64,000 nucleotides of DNA, from NCBI GenBank assembly GCA_963756575.1, contig CAVWOM010000005.1:1-64000 (forward strand), written 5' to 3'. Below are positions 1 to 8,433 of the stretch, in pieces. A program made the position numbers and the translations under genes. Each line of letters begins with the position of its first letter. Position 1 is the first letter of the stretch. This DNA is from Palsa-504 sp963756575. Lineage in GTDB: Bacteria; Actinomycetota; Actinomycetes; Streptosporangiales; Streptosporangiaceae. The notes below the pieces were generated by a model. That model searched no databases. It was given only the letters and a program-made list of their open reading frames with translations, and was not told the origin of the DNA.

Positions 1-159
1 TACCTGGCCCTTAACGGCCGCCTCGCCGGAAACTACGGCTATGGCAGCGCGGTCTCCGTGGTCATGTTCCTGATCTCGCTCATCGTCGCGCTGCTCTACC
101 AGCGCTTCGTCCTGCGCCGCGACATGCGGGGCGCTGTCACCCAGGGAGTTAACTTATGA
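1..159 (+). CDS. C-terminal end of CUT1-type sugar ABC permease (partial)
   Basis: The first base opens in the middle of a reading frame of 52 codons that ends in TGA. The visible part has one strongly hydrophobic segment (about residues 18-36) followed by a basic tail, as in the last helix of MalF-like permeases. It overlaps the ATG of the next permease by ATGA, the usual arrangement of the two inner-membrane subunits of a CUT1 importer. The substrate-binding protein is presumably upstream, outside the window. The assignment rests mainly on the neighbour, because the diagnostic EAA loop lies outside the visible part. Confidence 0.75.
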   Translation, partial: YLALNGRLAGNYGYGSAVSVVMFLISLIVALLYQRFVLRRDMRGAVTQGVNL

Positions 160-1037
160 GCGCGGTGACCTCCGGCGCACCGTTCCCGCGGGCCCGGTCC
201 GGGAAGCGCAGCGACAGGCCGCAGAAGTGGGGTCACCCGGGCGTCTACTTCATCGCCCTGCTGTTCATCGCGGTCAGCCTGGCGCCTGTCGTGTATATCG
301 TCCTGGGCGGCTTCCGTACCAACTCGCAGATCACGGTCAGCCCGGCCGGCCTGCCGAACCCGTGGGTCTTCAGCAACTACGCCGGCGTCCTGAAGACGGT
401 GACCTTCTGGGGTGAATTCGCCAACTCGATGATCGTCGCGATCGCGAGCACGCTCGGCATCGTGCTGCTCGGCCTCATGGTGAGCTATGTGATCGCCCGC
501 TATGACTTCAAGCTCAAGGGCGCCATGTACTCACTGTTCGCCGCGGGCCTGATGTTCCCGCTGGTGGTCGCGATCACCCCGGTCTACATCATCGTCAAGG
601 ACCTCGGCCTTGTCGACAACCTGATGGGCATCGCTATCCCGCAGATCGCATTCGGCCTGCCGACGACGGTCATCATCCTGGTGCCTTTCCTGCGCGCCAT
701 CCCGAAGGAGATCGAGGAGGCCGCGGCCATCGACGGCATGGGCCGCCCCGGGTTCTTCTTCCGCATGGCCATCCCGCTGGCGCTGCCCGGCGTGATCACC
801 GTCGCCATCCTCGCCTTCATCACCAGCTGGAACAACTACATCCTGCCGCTGTACGTCTTGAACACGCAGGCGAACTACACGCTGCCGCTCGGCGTGCAGC
901 AGTTCTCCTCGCAGTACTCGCAGGACACAGCGCGGGTCCTCGCGTTCACCTCGCTCTCGATGCTGCCCGCACTGGCGTTCTTCGCCGTCTTCCAGCGCCG
1001 CATCGTCGGAGGGCTCACCGGCGCGGTGAAGGGGTAG
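156..1037 (+). CDS. Sugar ABC transporter permease, MalG-like (CUT1)
   Basis: This 293-residue inner-membrane protein has six hydrophobic segments and a cytoplasmic EAA loop near residue 190 (EEAAAIDGMGRPGFFFRMAIP), which contacts the ATPase. The N-terminal 30 residues are basic and polar, as expected before the first helix. With the upstream permease it would form the pore of an oligosaccharide importer. Because it is followed after 45 bases by a GH51 arabinofuranosidase and then a beta-helix protein, the likely cargo is an arabinose-containing oligosaccharide; this is inferred from context. No ATPase is encoded here, so a shared MsiK-type ATPase is expected. Confidence 0.93.
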   Translation: MSAVTSGAPFPRARSGKRSDRPQKWGHPGVYFIALLFIAVSLAPVVYIVLGGFRTNSQITVSPAGLPNPWVFSNYAGVLKTVTFWGEFANSMIVAIASTLGIVLLGLMVSYVIARYDFKLKGAMYSLFAAGLMFPLVVAITPVYIIVKDLGLVDNLMGIAIPQIAFGLPTTVIILVPFLRAIPKEIEEAAAIDGMGRPGFFFRMAIPLALPGVITVAILAFITSWNNYILPLYVLNTQANYTLPLGVQQFSSQYSQDTARVLAFTSLSMLPALAFFAVFQRRIVGGLTGAVKG

Positions 1038-1082
1038 GCACACCGCGTCACCCGCCTGCGCCCCTGGGAAAGGATCATTTGA

Positions 1083-2582
1083 TTGCCCCGCGTTCATATC
1101 GAGCTCGACAAGCGCGCCGTCATCGCGCCCGTCCGGCGCCGCACCTTCGGCGCGTTCGTCGAGCACCTTGGCCGGTGCGTCTATACCGGGCTCTACGAGC
1201 CCGGGCACCCGACCGCGGACGAGGACGGCTTCCGCATGGACGTCGTCGAGCTCGTCCAGGAACTCGGCACCACGACCGTCCGCTACCCGGGTGGCAACTT
1301 CGTCTCGGGCTTCCGGTGGGAGGACTCGGTCGGCCCGCGCGGCCAGCGCCCCGTTCGCCGCGACCTCGCCTGGCACTCGCTCGAGCCGAACCAGGTCGGT
1401 CTCGACGAGTTCGCCAGGTGGCTGAAGCTAACCGGCGCTGAGCTGATGCTTGCCGTGAACCTCGGCACCCGCGGTATCCTGCCCGCCCTCGACCTGCTCG
1501 AGTACGCCAACCATCCCTCCGGCACCGCGCTGTCGGACCTGCGCATCGCGAACGGCACACCGCAGCCGCACGACGTGCGCATGTGGTGCCTCGGCAATGA
1601 GATGGACGGCTCGTGGCAGCAGGGCTTCATGACCGCCGACGACTACGGAAAGATCGCCGCCCGCACCGCCGCCGCGATGAGGATGGCCGACAGGAATCTC
1701 GAGCTGGTGGTCTGCGGCTCCTCCGGCTCGTCCCTGCCGACCTTCGGCGACTGGGAGCGTACGGTCCTCGAGCACAGCTACGAGTACGTTGACTACGTTT
1801 CGTGCCACGCGTACTACCAGGAGCTGGACGGTGATCTCGGCTCCTTCCTCGCCTCGGCGCTCGACATGGAGTTCTTCATCGGCACAGTCGTCGCAACGGC
1901 CGACCACGTCGGGCACAAGAAGCGCTCGAAGAAGAAGATGCAGCTCTCCTTCGATGAGTGGAATGTCTGGTACCTCAAGGAGCACCAGGAGGCCGCCGAG
2001 GTCAGCGACGAGTGGTCCTACGCGCCGCGCCTGCTTGAGGACGTCTACACGGTCGCGGATGCCGTCGTCGTCGGCAACCTGCTGATGACGCTACTCAAGC
2101 ACAGCGACCGCGTCACCTCGGCGTCGCTCGCCCAGCTGGTCAACGTGATCGCGCCGATCATGACCGAGCCAGGCGGGCCGGCCTGGCGGCAGACGACCTT
2201 CTTCCCGTTCGCGATCATGAGCCGGCTCGCGTCCGGCGAGGTGATCCGTCCGGTGATCGAGGGGCCGACGTACGGCACGGCGCGCTACGGCGAGGCCCCC
2301 GTCATCGACGCCGTCGCGACCGTCGACGACGGCCGCGCCGCCGTGTTCCTCGTCAACCGCGACCTCAAAGAGACCGCGCGGGTGACGATTGACGTACGCA
2401 GTCTCGCCTCCACCCAGATCACCGAGGCGGTCACGCTGGCGAACGCCGACGTCTACGCGAAGAACACGCTCGCCGACCAGGAGCGCGTCAAGCCAGCCGC
2501 GAACGCGAGCGCGGCCCTCACCGACGGAGTGCTCACTATCGAGCTGCCGCCTGTCTCGTGGACGGCGGCCGCGCTGTGCTGA
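1083..2582 (+). CDS. abfA: Alpha-L-arabinofuranosidase, GH51, intracellular
   Basis: The 499-residue product has the GH51 layout: a (beta/alpha)8 barrel and a C-terminal beta domain. Acid/base Glu173 sits in CLGNEMDGSW and nucleophile Glu292 in SFDEWNVWY, almost the same numbers as in characterised bacterial AbfA enzymes. There is no signal peptide, so it acts on imported arabino-oligosaccharides, releasing L-arabinose. The start is TTG at 1083, chosen because GGGAAAGGA at 1066-1074 lies eight bases upstream and the family begins close to this point. It lies 45 bases after the permease and 41 before the beta-helix gene, so all are probably co-transcribed. Confidence 0.95.
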   Translation: MPRVHIELDKRAVIAPVRRRTFGAFVEHLGRCVYTGLYEPGHPTADEDGFRMDVVELVQELGTTTVRYPGGNFVSGFRWEDSVGPRGQRPVRRDLAWHSLEPNQVGLDEFARWLKLTGAELMLAVNLGTRGILPALDLLEYANHPSGTALSDLRIANGTPQPHDVRMWCLGNEMDGSWQQGFMTADDYGKIAARTAAAMRMADRNLELVVCGSSGSSLPTFGDWERTVLEHSYEYVDYVSCHAYYQELDGDLGSFLASALDMEFFIGTVVATADHVGHKKRSKKKMQLSFDEWNVWYLKEHQEAAEVSDEWSYAPRLLEDVYTVADAVVVGNLLMTLLKHSDRVTSASLAQLVNVIAPIMTEPGGPAWRQTTFFPFAIMSRLASGEVIRPVIEGPTYGTARYGEAPVIDAVATVDDGRAAVFLVNRDLKETARVTIDVRSLASTQITEAVTLANADVYAKNTLADQERVKPAANASAALTDGVLTIELPPVSWTAAALC

Positions 2583-2623
2583 GAGGCGAGCCGGCGGATG
2601 CCGGGATGAAAGAGGAGCAGACG

Positions 2624-4597
2624 ATGACGACCCTGCACGTGGCGACGGACGGCGACGATTCCAAGGACGGTTCCGCGAGCAGCCCGCTGCGCACGATCAG
2701 CCGGGCGGCGGACCTCGCCCGGCCGGGCGACACCGTGCTGGTGCACGGGGGCGAGTACCGGGAGTGGGTGCAGCCGCGGCGCGGCGGGCTGAGCGCCACG
2801 CGGCGCATCACCTACCAGGCGGCGCCCGGCGAGCACGTCGTGGTCAAGGGATCGGAGCGGGTGACGGGCTGGGAGCGGGAAGCGGGGAACGTGTGGCGGG
2901 CGTCGGTGCCCAACTCGCTATTCGGCGACTGGAACCCCTTCGCGCAGGAGATCGCGGGCGACTGGCTCGTCGAGGCCCAGCCGCCGCTGGCCAGGCACCT
3001 CGGCGAGATCTACCTGAACGGGCTCAGCTTCTACGAGGTGGGCACCTGCGACGAGGTGACCGACCCGCCGGTGCGCACCGAGGTCACCGACCACTGGACG
3101 CGCACGACCGAACGGGTGCGCAACCCCGCGCAGACCCGGCTCGTCTGGTACGCCGAGGTCGGCGCGGACACCACGACGCTCTGGGCCAACTTCGGCGGCG
3201 CCGACCCCAACGCCGAGCTCGCGGAGATCAACGTACGCAAGTCGGTGTTCTCCCCCACGGAGCACCACGTCGACTACATCACCGTACGCGGCTTCGAGCT
3301 CGCACAGGCGGCCTGCCCGTGGACCCCGCCCACTGCCGACCAGGCCGGGCTCATCGGCCCCAACTGGGCCAAGGGCTGGATCATCGAGGACAACGTGATC
3401 CACGACGCGAAATGCTCCGCCGTCTCACTCGGCAAGGAGGCCTCTACCGGCGACAACTACGCGACACTGCGCGGCGACAAGCAAGGCCACGAGTACCAGG
3501 TCGAGGCAGTGTTCTCCGGCCTGCAGATCGGCTGGGACCGCGAGCACATCGGCTCGCACGTGGTGCGGCGCAACACGATCTTCGACTGCGGGCAGAACGG
3601 CATCGTCGGCCACCTCGGCTGCGTCTTCTCCACGATCGAGGACAACCACATCTACAACATCGCGCTCAAGCGCGAGTTCTACGGATACGAGATCGCCGGC
3701 ATCAAGCTGCACGCCGCGATCGACGTCGAGATCCGGCACAACCGCATCCACGACTGCTCGCTGGGTACCTGGCTCGACTGGCAGGCGCAGGGGACGCGCG
3801 TCTCGCGCAACCTCTACTACCGGAACAACCGGGACCTGTTCGTCGAGGTCAGCCATGGTCCGTATCTCGTCGAACACAACGTACTCGCCTCACCCGTCTC
3901 GCTTGAACTGTGGAGCCAGGGCGGCGCCTTCGTCCACAACCTCATCGGCGGCACGGTGCGTCTAGTGCCCGTCCACGACCGGGCCACCCCCTACCACCGA
4001 CCGCACAGCACGCAGGTCAAGGGCTACGCCATCATCTACAGCGGCGACGACCGCTGGATCGGCAACATCTTCCTCGGAGGCGACGTTGCCAAGGCATACG
4101 GGTACGACACGACGCAGGACGCCGATCCCGCAGCGGGCTACGGCACCGCCGCCTACGACGGCAGCCCGACATCCCTCAAGGACTACATCTCCCGCATCGC
4201 CAACCCGCCCGAAGGCAGCGACCGTCGCATTCCCGGCGTGCGGGAGCCGGCCTACCTGCGCGACAACGTCTACGCGCCGGGCGCCAGCGCCTTTGCTGAC
4301 GAGTCTTCCGCGCGGGCGCTCACCGGCCAGGTGTCGTTCGAGGTTGTCGAGGAGGGTGACGAGGTCTACCTGCAGGCGCAGCTGCCGCAGGCCTTCAGCG
4401 CCGTCCGGGTAGGCGTTGTCACCGGCGCCGACCTGCCCCGCCCCCGCCTCGTCGACGCGGACTTCGAAGAGCGCGACGGCACCCCGGTTATGGTCGACGT
4501 CGACCTGCTCGGCAAGCGCAAAGAACCAGGCCGCGACTCCCCCGCCGGACCGATCGCCGCCCTGATCCCCGGCAAATCCCGCATCCGCGTGTGGTGA
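2624..4597 (+). CDS. Right-handed parallel beta-helix protein, likely carbohydrate-active
   Basis: The product is 657 residues. The N-terminus (LHVATDGDDSKDGSASSPL) is the DUF1565-like cap of right-handed beta-helix proteins. Short repeating turns rich in N-x-I follow (for example IIEDNVIHDA, TIEDNHIYNI, EIRHNRIHDC), which are the rungs of the helix. This fold is common in polysaccharide lyases, pectinases and some arabinan- or xylan-active hydrolases; the exact reaction cannot be told. There is no signal peptide, so it is cytoplasmic and probably works on the same imported oligosaccharide as the GH51 enzyme. ATG 2624 is preferred over an in-frame start 66 bases upstream because AGAGGAG lies six bases before it. 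Confidence 0.8.
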   Translation: MTTLHVATDGDDSKDGSASSPLRTISRAADLARPGDTVLVHGGEYREWVQPRRGGLSATRRITYQAAPGEHVVVKGSERVTGWEREAGNVWRASVPNSLFGDWNPFAQEIAGDWLVEAQPPLARHLGEIYLNGLSFYEVGTCDEVTDPPVRTEVTDHWTRTTERVRNPAQTRLVWYAEVGADTTTLWANFGGADPNAELAEINVRKSVFSPTEHHVDYITVRGFELAQAACPWTPPTADQAGLIGPNWAKGWIIEDNVIHDAKCSAVSLGKEASTGDNYATLRGDKQGHEYQVEAVFSGLQIGWDREHIGSHVVRRNTIFDCGQNGIVGHLGCVFSTIEDNHIYNIALKREFYGYEIAGIKLHAAIDVEIRHNRIHDCSLGTWLDWQAQGTRVSRNLYYRNNRDLFVEVSHGPYLVEHNVLASPVSLELWSQGGAFVHNLIGGTVRLVPVHDRATPYHRPHSTQVKGYAIIYSGDDRWIGNIFLGGDVAKAYGYDTTQDADPAAGYGTAAYDGSPTSLKDYISRIANPPEGSDRRIPGVREPAYLRDNVYAPGASAFADESSARALTGQVSFEVVEEGDEVYLQAQLPQAFSAVRVGVVTGADLPRPRLVDADFEERDGTPVMVDVDLLGKRKEPGRDSPAGPIAALIPGKSRIRVW

Positions 4598-4619
4598 GCC
4601 AGCGCGGCTTACGGTAATC

Positions 4620-4809
4620 GGGGGCGATGGCCAGGCGGCGCCGGTCGGCCTGGAAGGAGTTGCGGGCGAGCTGGGCAACCGACATGTCGGGGTGGCGTTC
4701 CAGGACCGTGAGCGCGGTGTACTGCAAGGCGGTCAGCCCATCAGGCCGGAGCAACTCGTCTAGGCGCGCGAACTGCGAGCTCGACCTGTTTGACGAGGTA
4801 AAGCAGCAT
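4620..4809 (-). pseudogene. MarR-family regulator remnant
   Basis: Read on the minus strand from ATG 4809, MLLYLVKQVELAVRA is followed, after a change of frame, by LDELLRPDGLTALQYTALTV and MSVAQLARNSFQA. This is the N-terminal dimerisation helix and first half of the winged helix of MarR regulators. The frame breaks at a CG run near 4782, where two bases seem to be missing. Similarity stops around 4630, before the recognition helix and wing. It is therefore broken twice and cannot make a DNA-binding protein. It probably once was a separate locus between the arabinan operon and the xylanase. Confidence 0.6.
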
Positions 4810-4961
4810 CGGTTCGCCGCCGTGGACTGCTGAGGGCTGGCTAGCGTCTGCTTTCGTGTTCGCGCAGCGCTATCTCGTCGGCGGACTGGTCGGCGCGATC
4901 AGGGGCTGAGCGTCATTCAAGGTGATAAAAGCGCTACGGCCGAACGGGTACGGTCTTCCTG

Positions 4962-5001
4962 CCGTCGTCCGGGGCATCGAGCCTGATGCCCCGGACGACG
5001 G
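4962..5001 (-). terminator. Rho-independent-type terminator of the xylanase gene
   Basis: Arms 4962-4978 and 4985-5001 are a perfect 17-bp inverted repeat with a GAGCCT loop, very GC-rich. The hairpin starts five bases beyond the xylanase stop codon. There is no T-run on either strand, as is common for actinomycete terminators. It may also shield the xylanase from transcription coming from the left. Confidence 0.85.
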
Positions 5002-5006
5002 GATCG

Positions 5007-6161
5007 TTACCTGCCTGCTCCGCTCGGTACCCGGTGCGGGGCGCCGGAGGCGGCGAGCTGGAGATCCTGCTGAAGTTCGGTATAGGCCGGTTTGGGGTTG
5101 AGGTTCACATCGTAGATCGTGGCGTATCCCTCACCGGTGAAGAAGCCGGGTACCCAGGAGTCCGCGTCCCCGAAACCCCAGACGGTGAAGGATATGCACT
5201 GGCGCACGGCCAGACATGCCTTCAGCATCTGCCCGAACTCGTACGGCTGCGCGAACGTGGCCAGGTGGTCGGTGGGCACCTGGTCGGTCGCGTTGTTCAC
5301 GAACGTGCGGACGTCGGCCTCGGTGATGGCCAGCTTCAGGCCCAGGCTGGCGTACCGCTGGAGGTCCTGAGTCATCAGCGTGCCACTGAAGCCGTACTGC
5401 GTGTCGAGGTGCCCCTGATCACCGACGCCGTTGATCGGCACGCCTTGGGCGAGCATCTGCTTGAGCCACGCAAACACCGCATCGCTCTTGGCGTTCGTGC
5501 CGTCCTCGCCGGCGATGTTGTAGTCGTTGTAGAAGAGCAGTGCGTGCGGATCTGCCTGGTGCGCCCAGCGGAAGGCGTCCGCGATGATGCCTGCCCCGAG
5601 GTGAGAAACCCAGAAGTCATTCGGGTTGATCGTCGAGGGATTGCTGTCAGTGAAGAACTCGTTCGCCACATCCCACTGCCAGATCCTGCCCTTGTAGCGC
5701 GATACCTCGATGCTGATGTGCTGATGCAGCAGGTTCCTGAGCTGGGCATTGCTGATAGTCCCGTTGTCGACACCCGTAGTCAGCCAATCGGGCAGCTGGC
5801 TGTGCCACAGCAGGGTGTGTCCGCGGACCAGTTGCTCATGCTGCTCGGCGAAGGAGACCAGGCGATCGGCGCCCGACCAGTCGAACGTTCCCTGGGTTGG
5901 CTCCACGACCTGCCATTTCATCTCGTTCCCGGGCGTAACGACCGAGAACTGGCCTGCGGCGATGGCCCGGTAGGCGGGATGGTCCAAGTCGAACGGGATG
6001 ACCGCGGTGCCTATGCGGAGGCCAATGTTCGAGGCCAGTGCCCGCAGAGAATCAGACGCGACGGCGCTGCCTGAATTGGCGGCCGCACTGGCCGCGACGG
6101 TGGTGCCGAGGACCACGGCGACCCCGGCGGCGCCCACCGCGAAAAGACGACGAAGTCCCAT
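5007..6161 (-). CDS. Secreted endo-1,4-beta-xylanase, GH10
   Basis: The product is 384 residues. A Sec signal peptide (MGLRRLFAVGAAGVAVVLGT, cleaved near ASA-AAN around residue 27) leads directly into one GH10 barrel. Acid/base Glu168 is in WDVANEFF and nucleophile Glu281 in LAITEADVRT. It cuts the beta-1,4-xylan backbone outside the cell. No carbohydrate-binding module is attached, so this is the minimal catalytic form. The start at 6161 is chosen over an in-frame start 99 bases upstream because GAGGAGG is six bases before it and it begins the signal peptide. The upstream region carries CGAAAGTTTCG elements; a 17-bp terminator follows the stop. Confidence 0.95.
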   Translation of the reverse strand: MGLRRLFAVGAAGVAVVLGTTVAASAAANSGSAVASDSLRALASNIGLRIGTAVIPFDLDHPAYRAIAAGQFSVVTPGNEMKWQVVEPTQGTFDWSGADRLVSFAEQHEQLVRGHTLLWHSQLPDWLTTGVDNGTISNAQLRNLLHQHISIEVSRYKGRIWQWDVANEFFTDSNPSTINPNDFWVSHLGAGIIADAFRWAHQADPHALLFYNDYNIAGEDGTNAKSDAVFAWLKQMLAQGVPINGVGDQGHLDTQYGFSGTLMTQDLQRYASLGLKLAITEADVRTFVNNATDQVPTDHLATFAQPYEFGQMLKACLAVRQCISFTVWGFGDADSWVPGFFTGEGYATIYDVNLNPKPAYTELQQDLQLAASGAPHRVPSGAGR

Positions 6162-6203
6162 ATGCTGCCTCCTCTGCGTCACCCATCCACCTCCGCCTCG
6201 GTG

Positions 6204-6214
6204 CGAAAGTTTCG
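6204..6214. promoter_or_regulatory. CGAAAGTTTCG operator-like palindrome upstream of the xylanase
   Basis: CGAAAGTTTCG is an 11-bp palindrome around a central G, 43 bases upstream of the xylanase ATG. Half-site-like copies lie further up: ACTTTCGG at 6270-6277 and AGTTTCGAA at 6347-6355. GAAA-N-TTTC palindromes occur upstream of xylanase genes in Streptomyces, and a LacI-type repressor (BxlR) has been linked to similar repeats there. The regulator for this copy is not identifiable in the window. Confidence 0.6.
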
Positions 6215-6358
6215 GACACAAGTGGTCGAGATGCGCCAAAGTTAAGATGGTGAGCACCATATGTCAACAACTTTCGGACCAAAACCTCTAATTATGCTGG
6301 ATTATGGGCGATAGTTCGCCGGGTCGTCTCCGATCTAATCAGTAAAAGTTTCGAATAA

Positions 6359-6652
6359 GGTGACAATCTGGCCGCCGCGGCGATCCTGACGAGGCCTGAT
6401 ACCTGCGCTGAAGTTCGCGATTACTTCTTTGATGCAAGAGCAGCAGGTCAGGCCGACTGGGAGATCCAAGCCCTGGACCAGGCGGCGGGCTTCCTCAGCG
6501 ATGATCACGTCGGTGTAGCGGCGCTGTGGGACACCGTTGGCCAGCTCGCCGATGAGCTCGATCGCATGCCAGGCGTGGACCGGTCCGTGGACCGAGACAC
6601 CTGTGCACCCGGTGCAATCAGCGTCATGGCTCCGTGTCATCCGTGCAGGTAG
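6359..6652 (+). pseudogene. C-terminal remnant of an unrecognised protein fused to the att-like arm
   Basis: An open frame of 97 codons follows a TAA and has no ATG, GTG or TTG near its start. It reads as a well-formed helical protein (EVRDYFFDARAAGQADWEIQ, DDHVGVAALWDTVGQLADEL). It ends in VDRSVDRDTC and CHPCR, the translation of the repeated arm described at 6575. The lack of a start and the abrupt junction with the xylanase promoter region suggest a 5'-truncated gene. No family was recognised. Confidence 0.4.
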
Positions 6653-6723
6653 TGCGCATGATGCACGAGGCCGTACTTCTCATAATCCGCCGGTTGTGGG
6701 TTCGAGCCCCACCCGCCCCACCA
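6575..6723 (+). repeat. att-like scar A: arm plus 3' half of tRNA-Met(CAT)
   Basis: Positions 6679-6723 (CTCATAATCCGCC ... ending in CCACCA) match the anticodon loop, anticodon-stem 3' side, T arm and acceptor 3' strand of an actinomycete tRNA-Met with CAT anticodon. The 5' half of the tRNA is absent: bases before the loop cannot pair with TCCGC. Upstream is an arm with two GTGGACC words twelve bases apart (6575 and 6587). The same composite recurs at 7784, 16930, 22667 and 48194. This is the structure left when a tyrosine-recombinase element integrates at a tRNA anticodon loop. Confidence 0.75.
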
Positions 6724-6959
6724 GCTACGCCGGGGTGGACTCGCTGACAGGTCGTGAGATCCGGCTGCGGCTGCCATTCGTGGCAGCGCGATGAGTCCGT
6801 CTCAGGTATTCGGCGCTGAATTCAAGTTCTCCGGTTCGCGGAAGGCCGGGGTCACGAGTAGCGCGGCCCGGCGGGCGCCGACGGCCTAATGGGTGGCAGC
6901 CCAGCCGGCGAGGAACCGGGGGCATCATCGGCGGGTGAATGCCTTGCGCCCCAGACCGG

Positions 6960-7388
6960 TCAGCCTTTCCTTCGGTCTAGGGGCTCAATGACGACCGTCC
7001 GGTACGGGGCTGCCAGTCGGCTGAGGTCATCGGGATCAGCCGTCTGCACAACGCCGCCGCCCGCTTCGACTGCCACGGCGACGGGATGAGCGTCTGCGAA
7101 GAGCGCGGAACTGGCACGTGCCTCTGTGAGTAGCGCTCCGATGAGACGGGCCAGAGTCCGATCGGTATCACGGAGCAGCAATCCGTCTCCCGATTCCCGG
7201 GCGAGGAGTGCGTCCAGTGCCTGATTGCGTCCGGCCCCCCGATACAGCTCCGCGAGGGTTCCCGTCGCGATCGCGACCTCACGACGTAGCCTGCGCGCCG
7301 CCTCCATGGCCAGCCGTACCTTGCGCTCTGCCGGATGCTTTGGATCGAGCAATGCGTTCACCGCTTCGGCGTCGAGCACTAGCCGCAT
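6960..7388 (-). CDS. PIN-domain toxin, VapC-like
   Basis: The 142-residue product has the acidic residues of PIN ribonucleases: Asp6 (LVLDAEAV), Glu47 (TLAELYRG), Asp99 (FADAHPVAV) and Asp118 (TADPDDL). These hold the metal used to cut RNA, often initiator tRNA or rRNA in VapC. Its ATG overlaps the stop of the gene before it (TGATG), so both proteins are made from one message. Length and order (antitoxin first, toxin second) fit type II VapBC systems. The pair sits between two tRNA-Met att-like scars (A and B), as expected for cargo of a small integrated element. The RNA target cannot be predicted. Confidence 0.85.
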   Translation of the reverse strand: MRLVLDAEAVNALLDPKHPAERKVRLAMEAARRLRREVAIATGTLAELYRGAGRNQALDALLARESGDGLLLRDTDRTLARLIGALLTEARASSALFADAHPVAVAVEAGGGVVQTADPDDLSRLAAPYRTVVIEPLDRRKG

Positions 7389-7669
7389 CAGCCGGCCTGC
7401 AGGTCGCCGGGTTCTTCCGGGACGCCCCCGAGTAGGCGCATGTACCTTGCAATCTCGGCCTCGTCCTCTGGCGTATCCAGGCTGCCTCGCTCGTCAGCCA
7501 GGCGGTCGAGGAGATCTGCCAGAGCCTGCTGCCTCTTGCGCCGGGTGAACTCTGTCCGTAGGGCCGAATTCACTTCAGCGGAGAGCGTGGTATTACCGTC
7601 GGCTTCCATCGCCGCGACGAGATCCGCGTCTAGAGTGATCGAAACCTTCCGTTTGGCGGATGAGGTCAT
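7388..7669 (-). CDS. Ribbon-helix-helix antitoxin, VapB-like
   Basis: The 93-residue product begins KRKVSITLDADLVAAMEA, the beta strand and first helix of a MetJ/CopG-type ribbon-helix-helix domain, followed by LSAEVNSALRTEF. This domain dimerises and binds DNA. The acidic C-terminal half (DTPEDEAEIARYMRLLGG) would cover the toxin active site. It is directly coupled to the PIN toxin downstream. A palindrome at 7670-7688 next to the start is the likely site where the complex represses its own promoter. Confidence 0.8.
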   Translation of the reverse strand: MTSSAKRKVSITLDADLVAAMEADGNTTLSAEVNSALRTEFTRRKRQQALADLLDRLADERGSLDTPEDEAEIARYMRLLGGVPEEPGDLQAG

Positions 7670-7688
7670 ACTATTATCCTACCATAGT
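7670..7688 (-). promoter_or_regulatory. Promoter and operator of the VapBC-like pair
   Basis: ACTAT (7670-7674) and ATAGT (7684-7688) form an inverted repeat touching the antitoxin ATG. On the minus strand TAGGAT lies six bases before the ATG. It would serve as a -10 element with transcription starting at or near the A of ATG, giving a leaderless message. No clear -35 is seen. The AT-rich island stands out from the surrounding GC-rich DNA. Confidence 0.5.
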
Positions 7689-7783
7689 CGCCTAACCATG
7701 CGGGATGGCCCCGCCGTCCGGTAGGTGGGGCCACCACTGCCCTCGACTGTCTGATCCTCGATCGACGCGGCATCTAGAGTGAT

Positions 7784-7968
7784 GTTACGTACAGTTACGG
7801 GACAATGGGGCGCAGCGGCCTCGAACGTGGACCAGTGCGCCGGATAATCCCAGTGCCGCGAGTGCCATCGGTGCGATTATTCGTGTCATCGGTGCAACTC
7901 GAGCACATGCTGCACGAAGCCGTGCTTCTCATAATCCGCCGGTCGTGGGTTCGAGCCCGCCCGCCCCA
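7784..7968 (+). repeat. att-like scar B: arm plus 3' half of tRNA-Met(CAT)
   Basis: Positions 7928-7968 repeat the tRNA-Met 3' half from the anticodon loop (CTCATAATCCGCC) to the acceptor end, with one change in the T stem and no terminal CCA. The arm starts with a TTACGTACAG word, which recurs as TTACGCACAG in copies C and E. Only one clear GTGGACC word remains. It is more diverged than A or E. Together with A it brackets the VapBC-like pair (1.25 kb apart). Confidence 0.7.
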
Positions 7969-8433
7969 TCTGCCACGCGCGGCCGCCTGTCGACTCCGCC
8001 TGGTCAAGTGCGCGTGTCGAAGACTTCGACCTCGCATCGTGCTGTCCCGCTGCGCTTGATCTGGCGGCGAGGTCTGGCATCTCGAACACCTGGCTCCGCT
8101 CGGCGAATTCAGCGAACGGCACGACCTGGGCAGCGACCTGGAGCTGGGTCTGATTCCGGCGTCGCCGACCAGGCACAGGCGATCGCGGGCGTAGCTGCGG
8201 GGCACAACGGAGTAAATGGCCTGGATCGCCGATTTGCTGCTCTGGCGCACCAGCTTGAGAGCAGCGGGGGCAACAGGTCCGCCGGTCTTCACCGGCCCAG
8301 CCGGACGTGAGGTTTGCGCCAGGTGAGCTGGCACTCTCGCAATCACCTGGATCGGTTTCACCGTCGGGCCTGTGTCACGCACGTCGACTCTCGCTGCAGA
8401 CCTGCCGCGTCGCAGCCCGTAGCCGTCGCTGGG
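7969..8433. other. No gene recognised
   Basis: Open frames here have no ribosome binding site and no recognisable protein. The stretch lies between scar B and the LysR gene and looks like decayed filler. No hairpin strong enough to call a terminator was found. Confidence 0.5.

Noticed and set aside
531..1376. Long minus-strand frame across the permease and GH51 start
   Set aside because: It is low-complexity, rich in Arg, Asp and Glu, and mirrors codon bias of the opposite strand; no ribosome binding site.
6679..6723. Possible functional tRNA-Met gene
   Set aside because: Only the 3' half from the anticodon loop is present; the bases before the loop cannot form the anticodon stem and there is no D arm or 5' acceptor strand. 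The same holds for the other copies.
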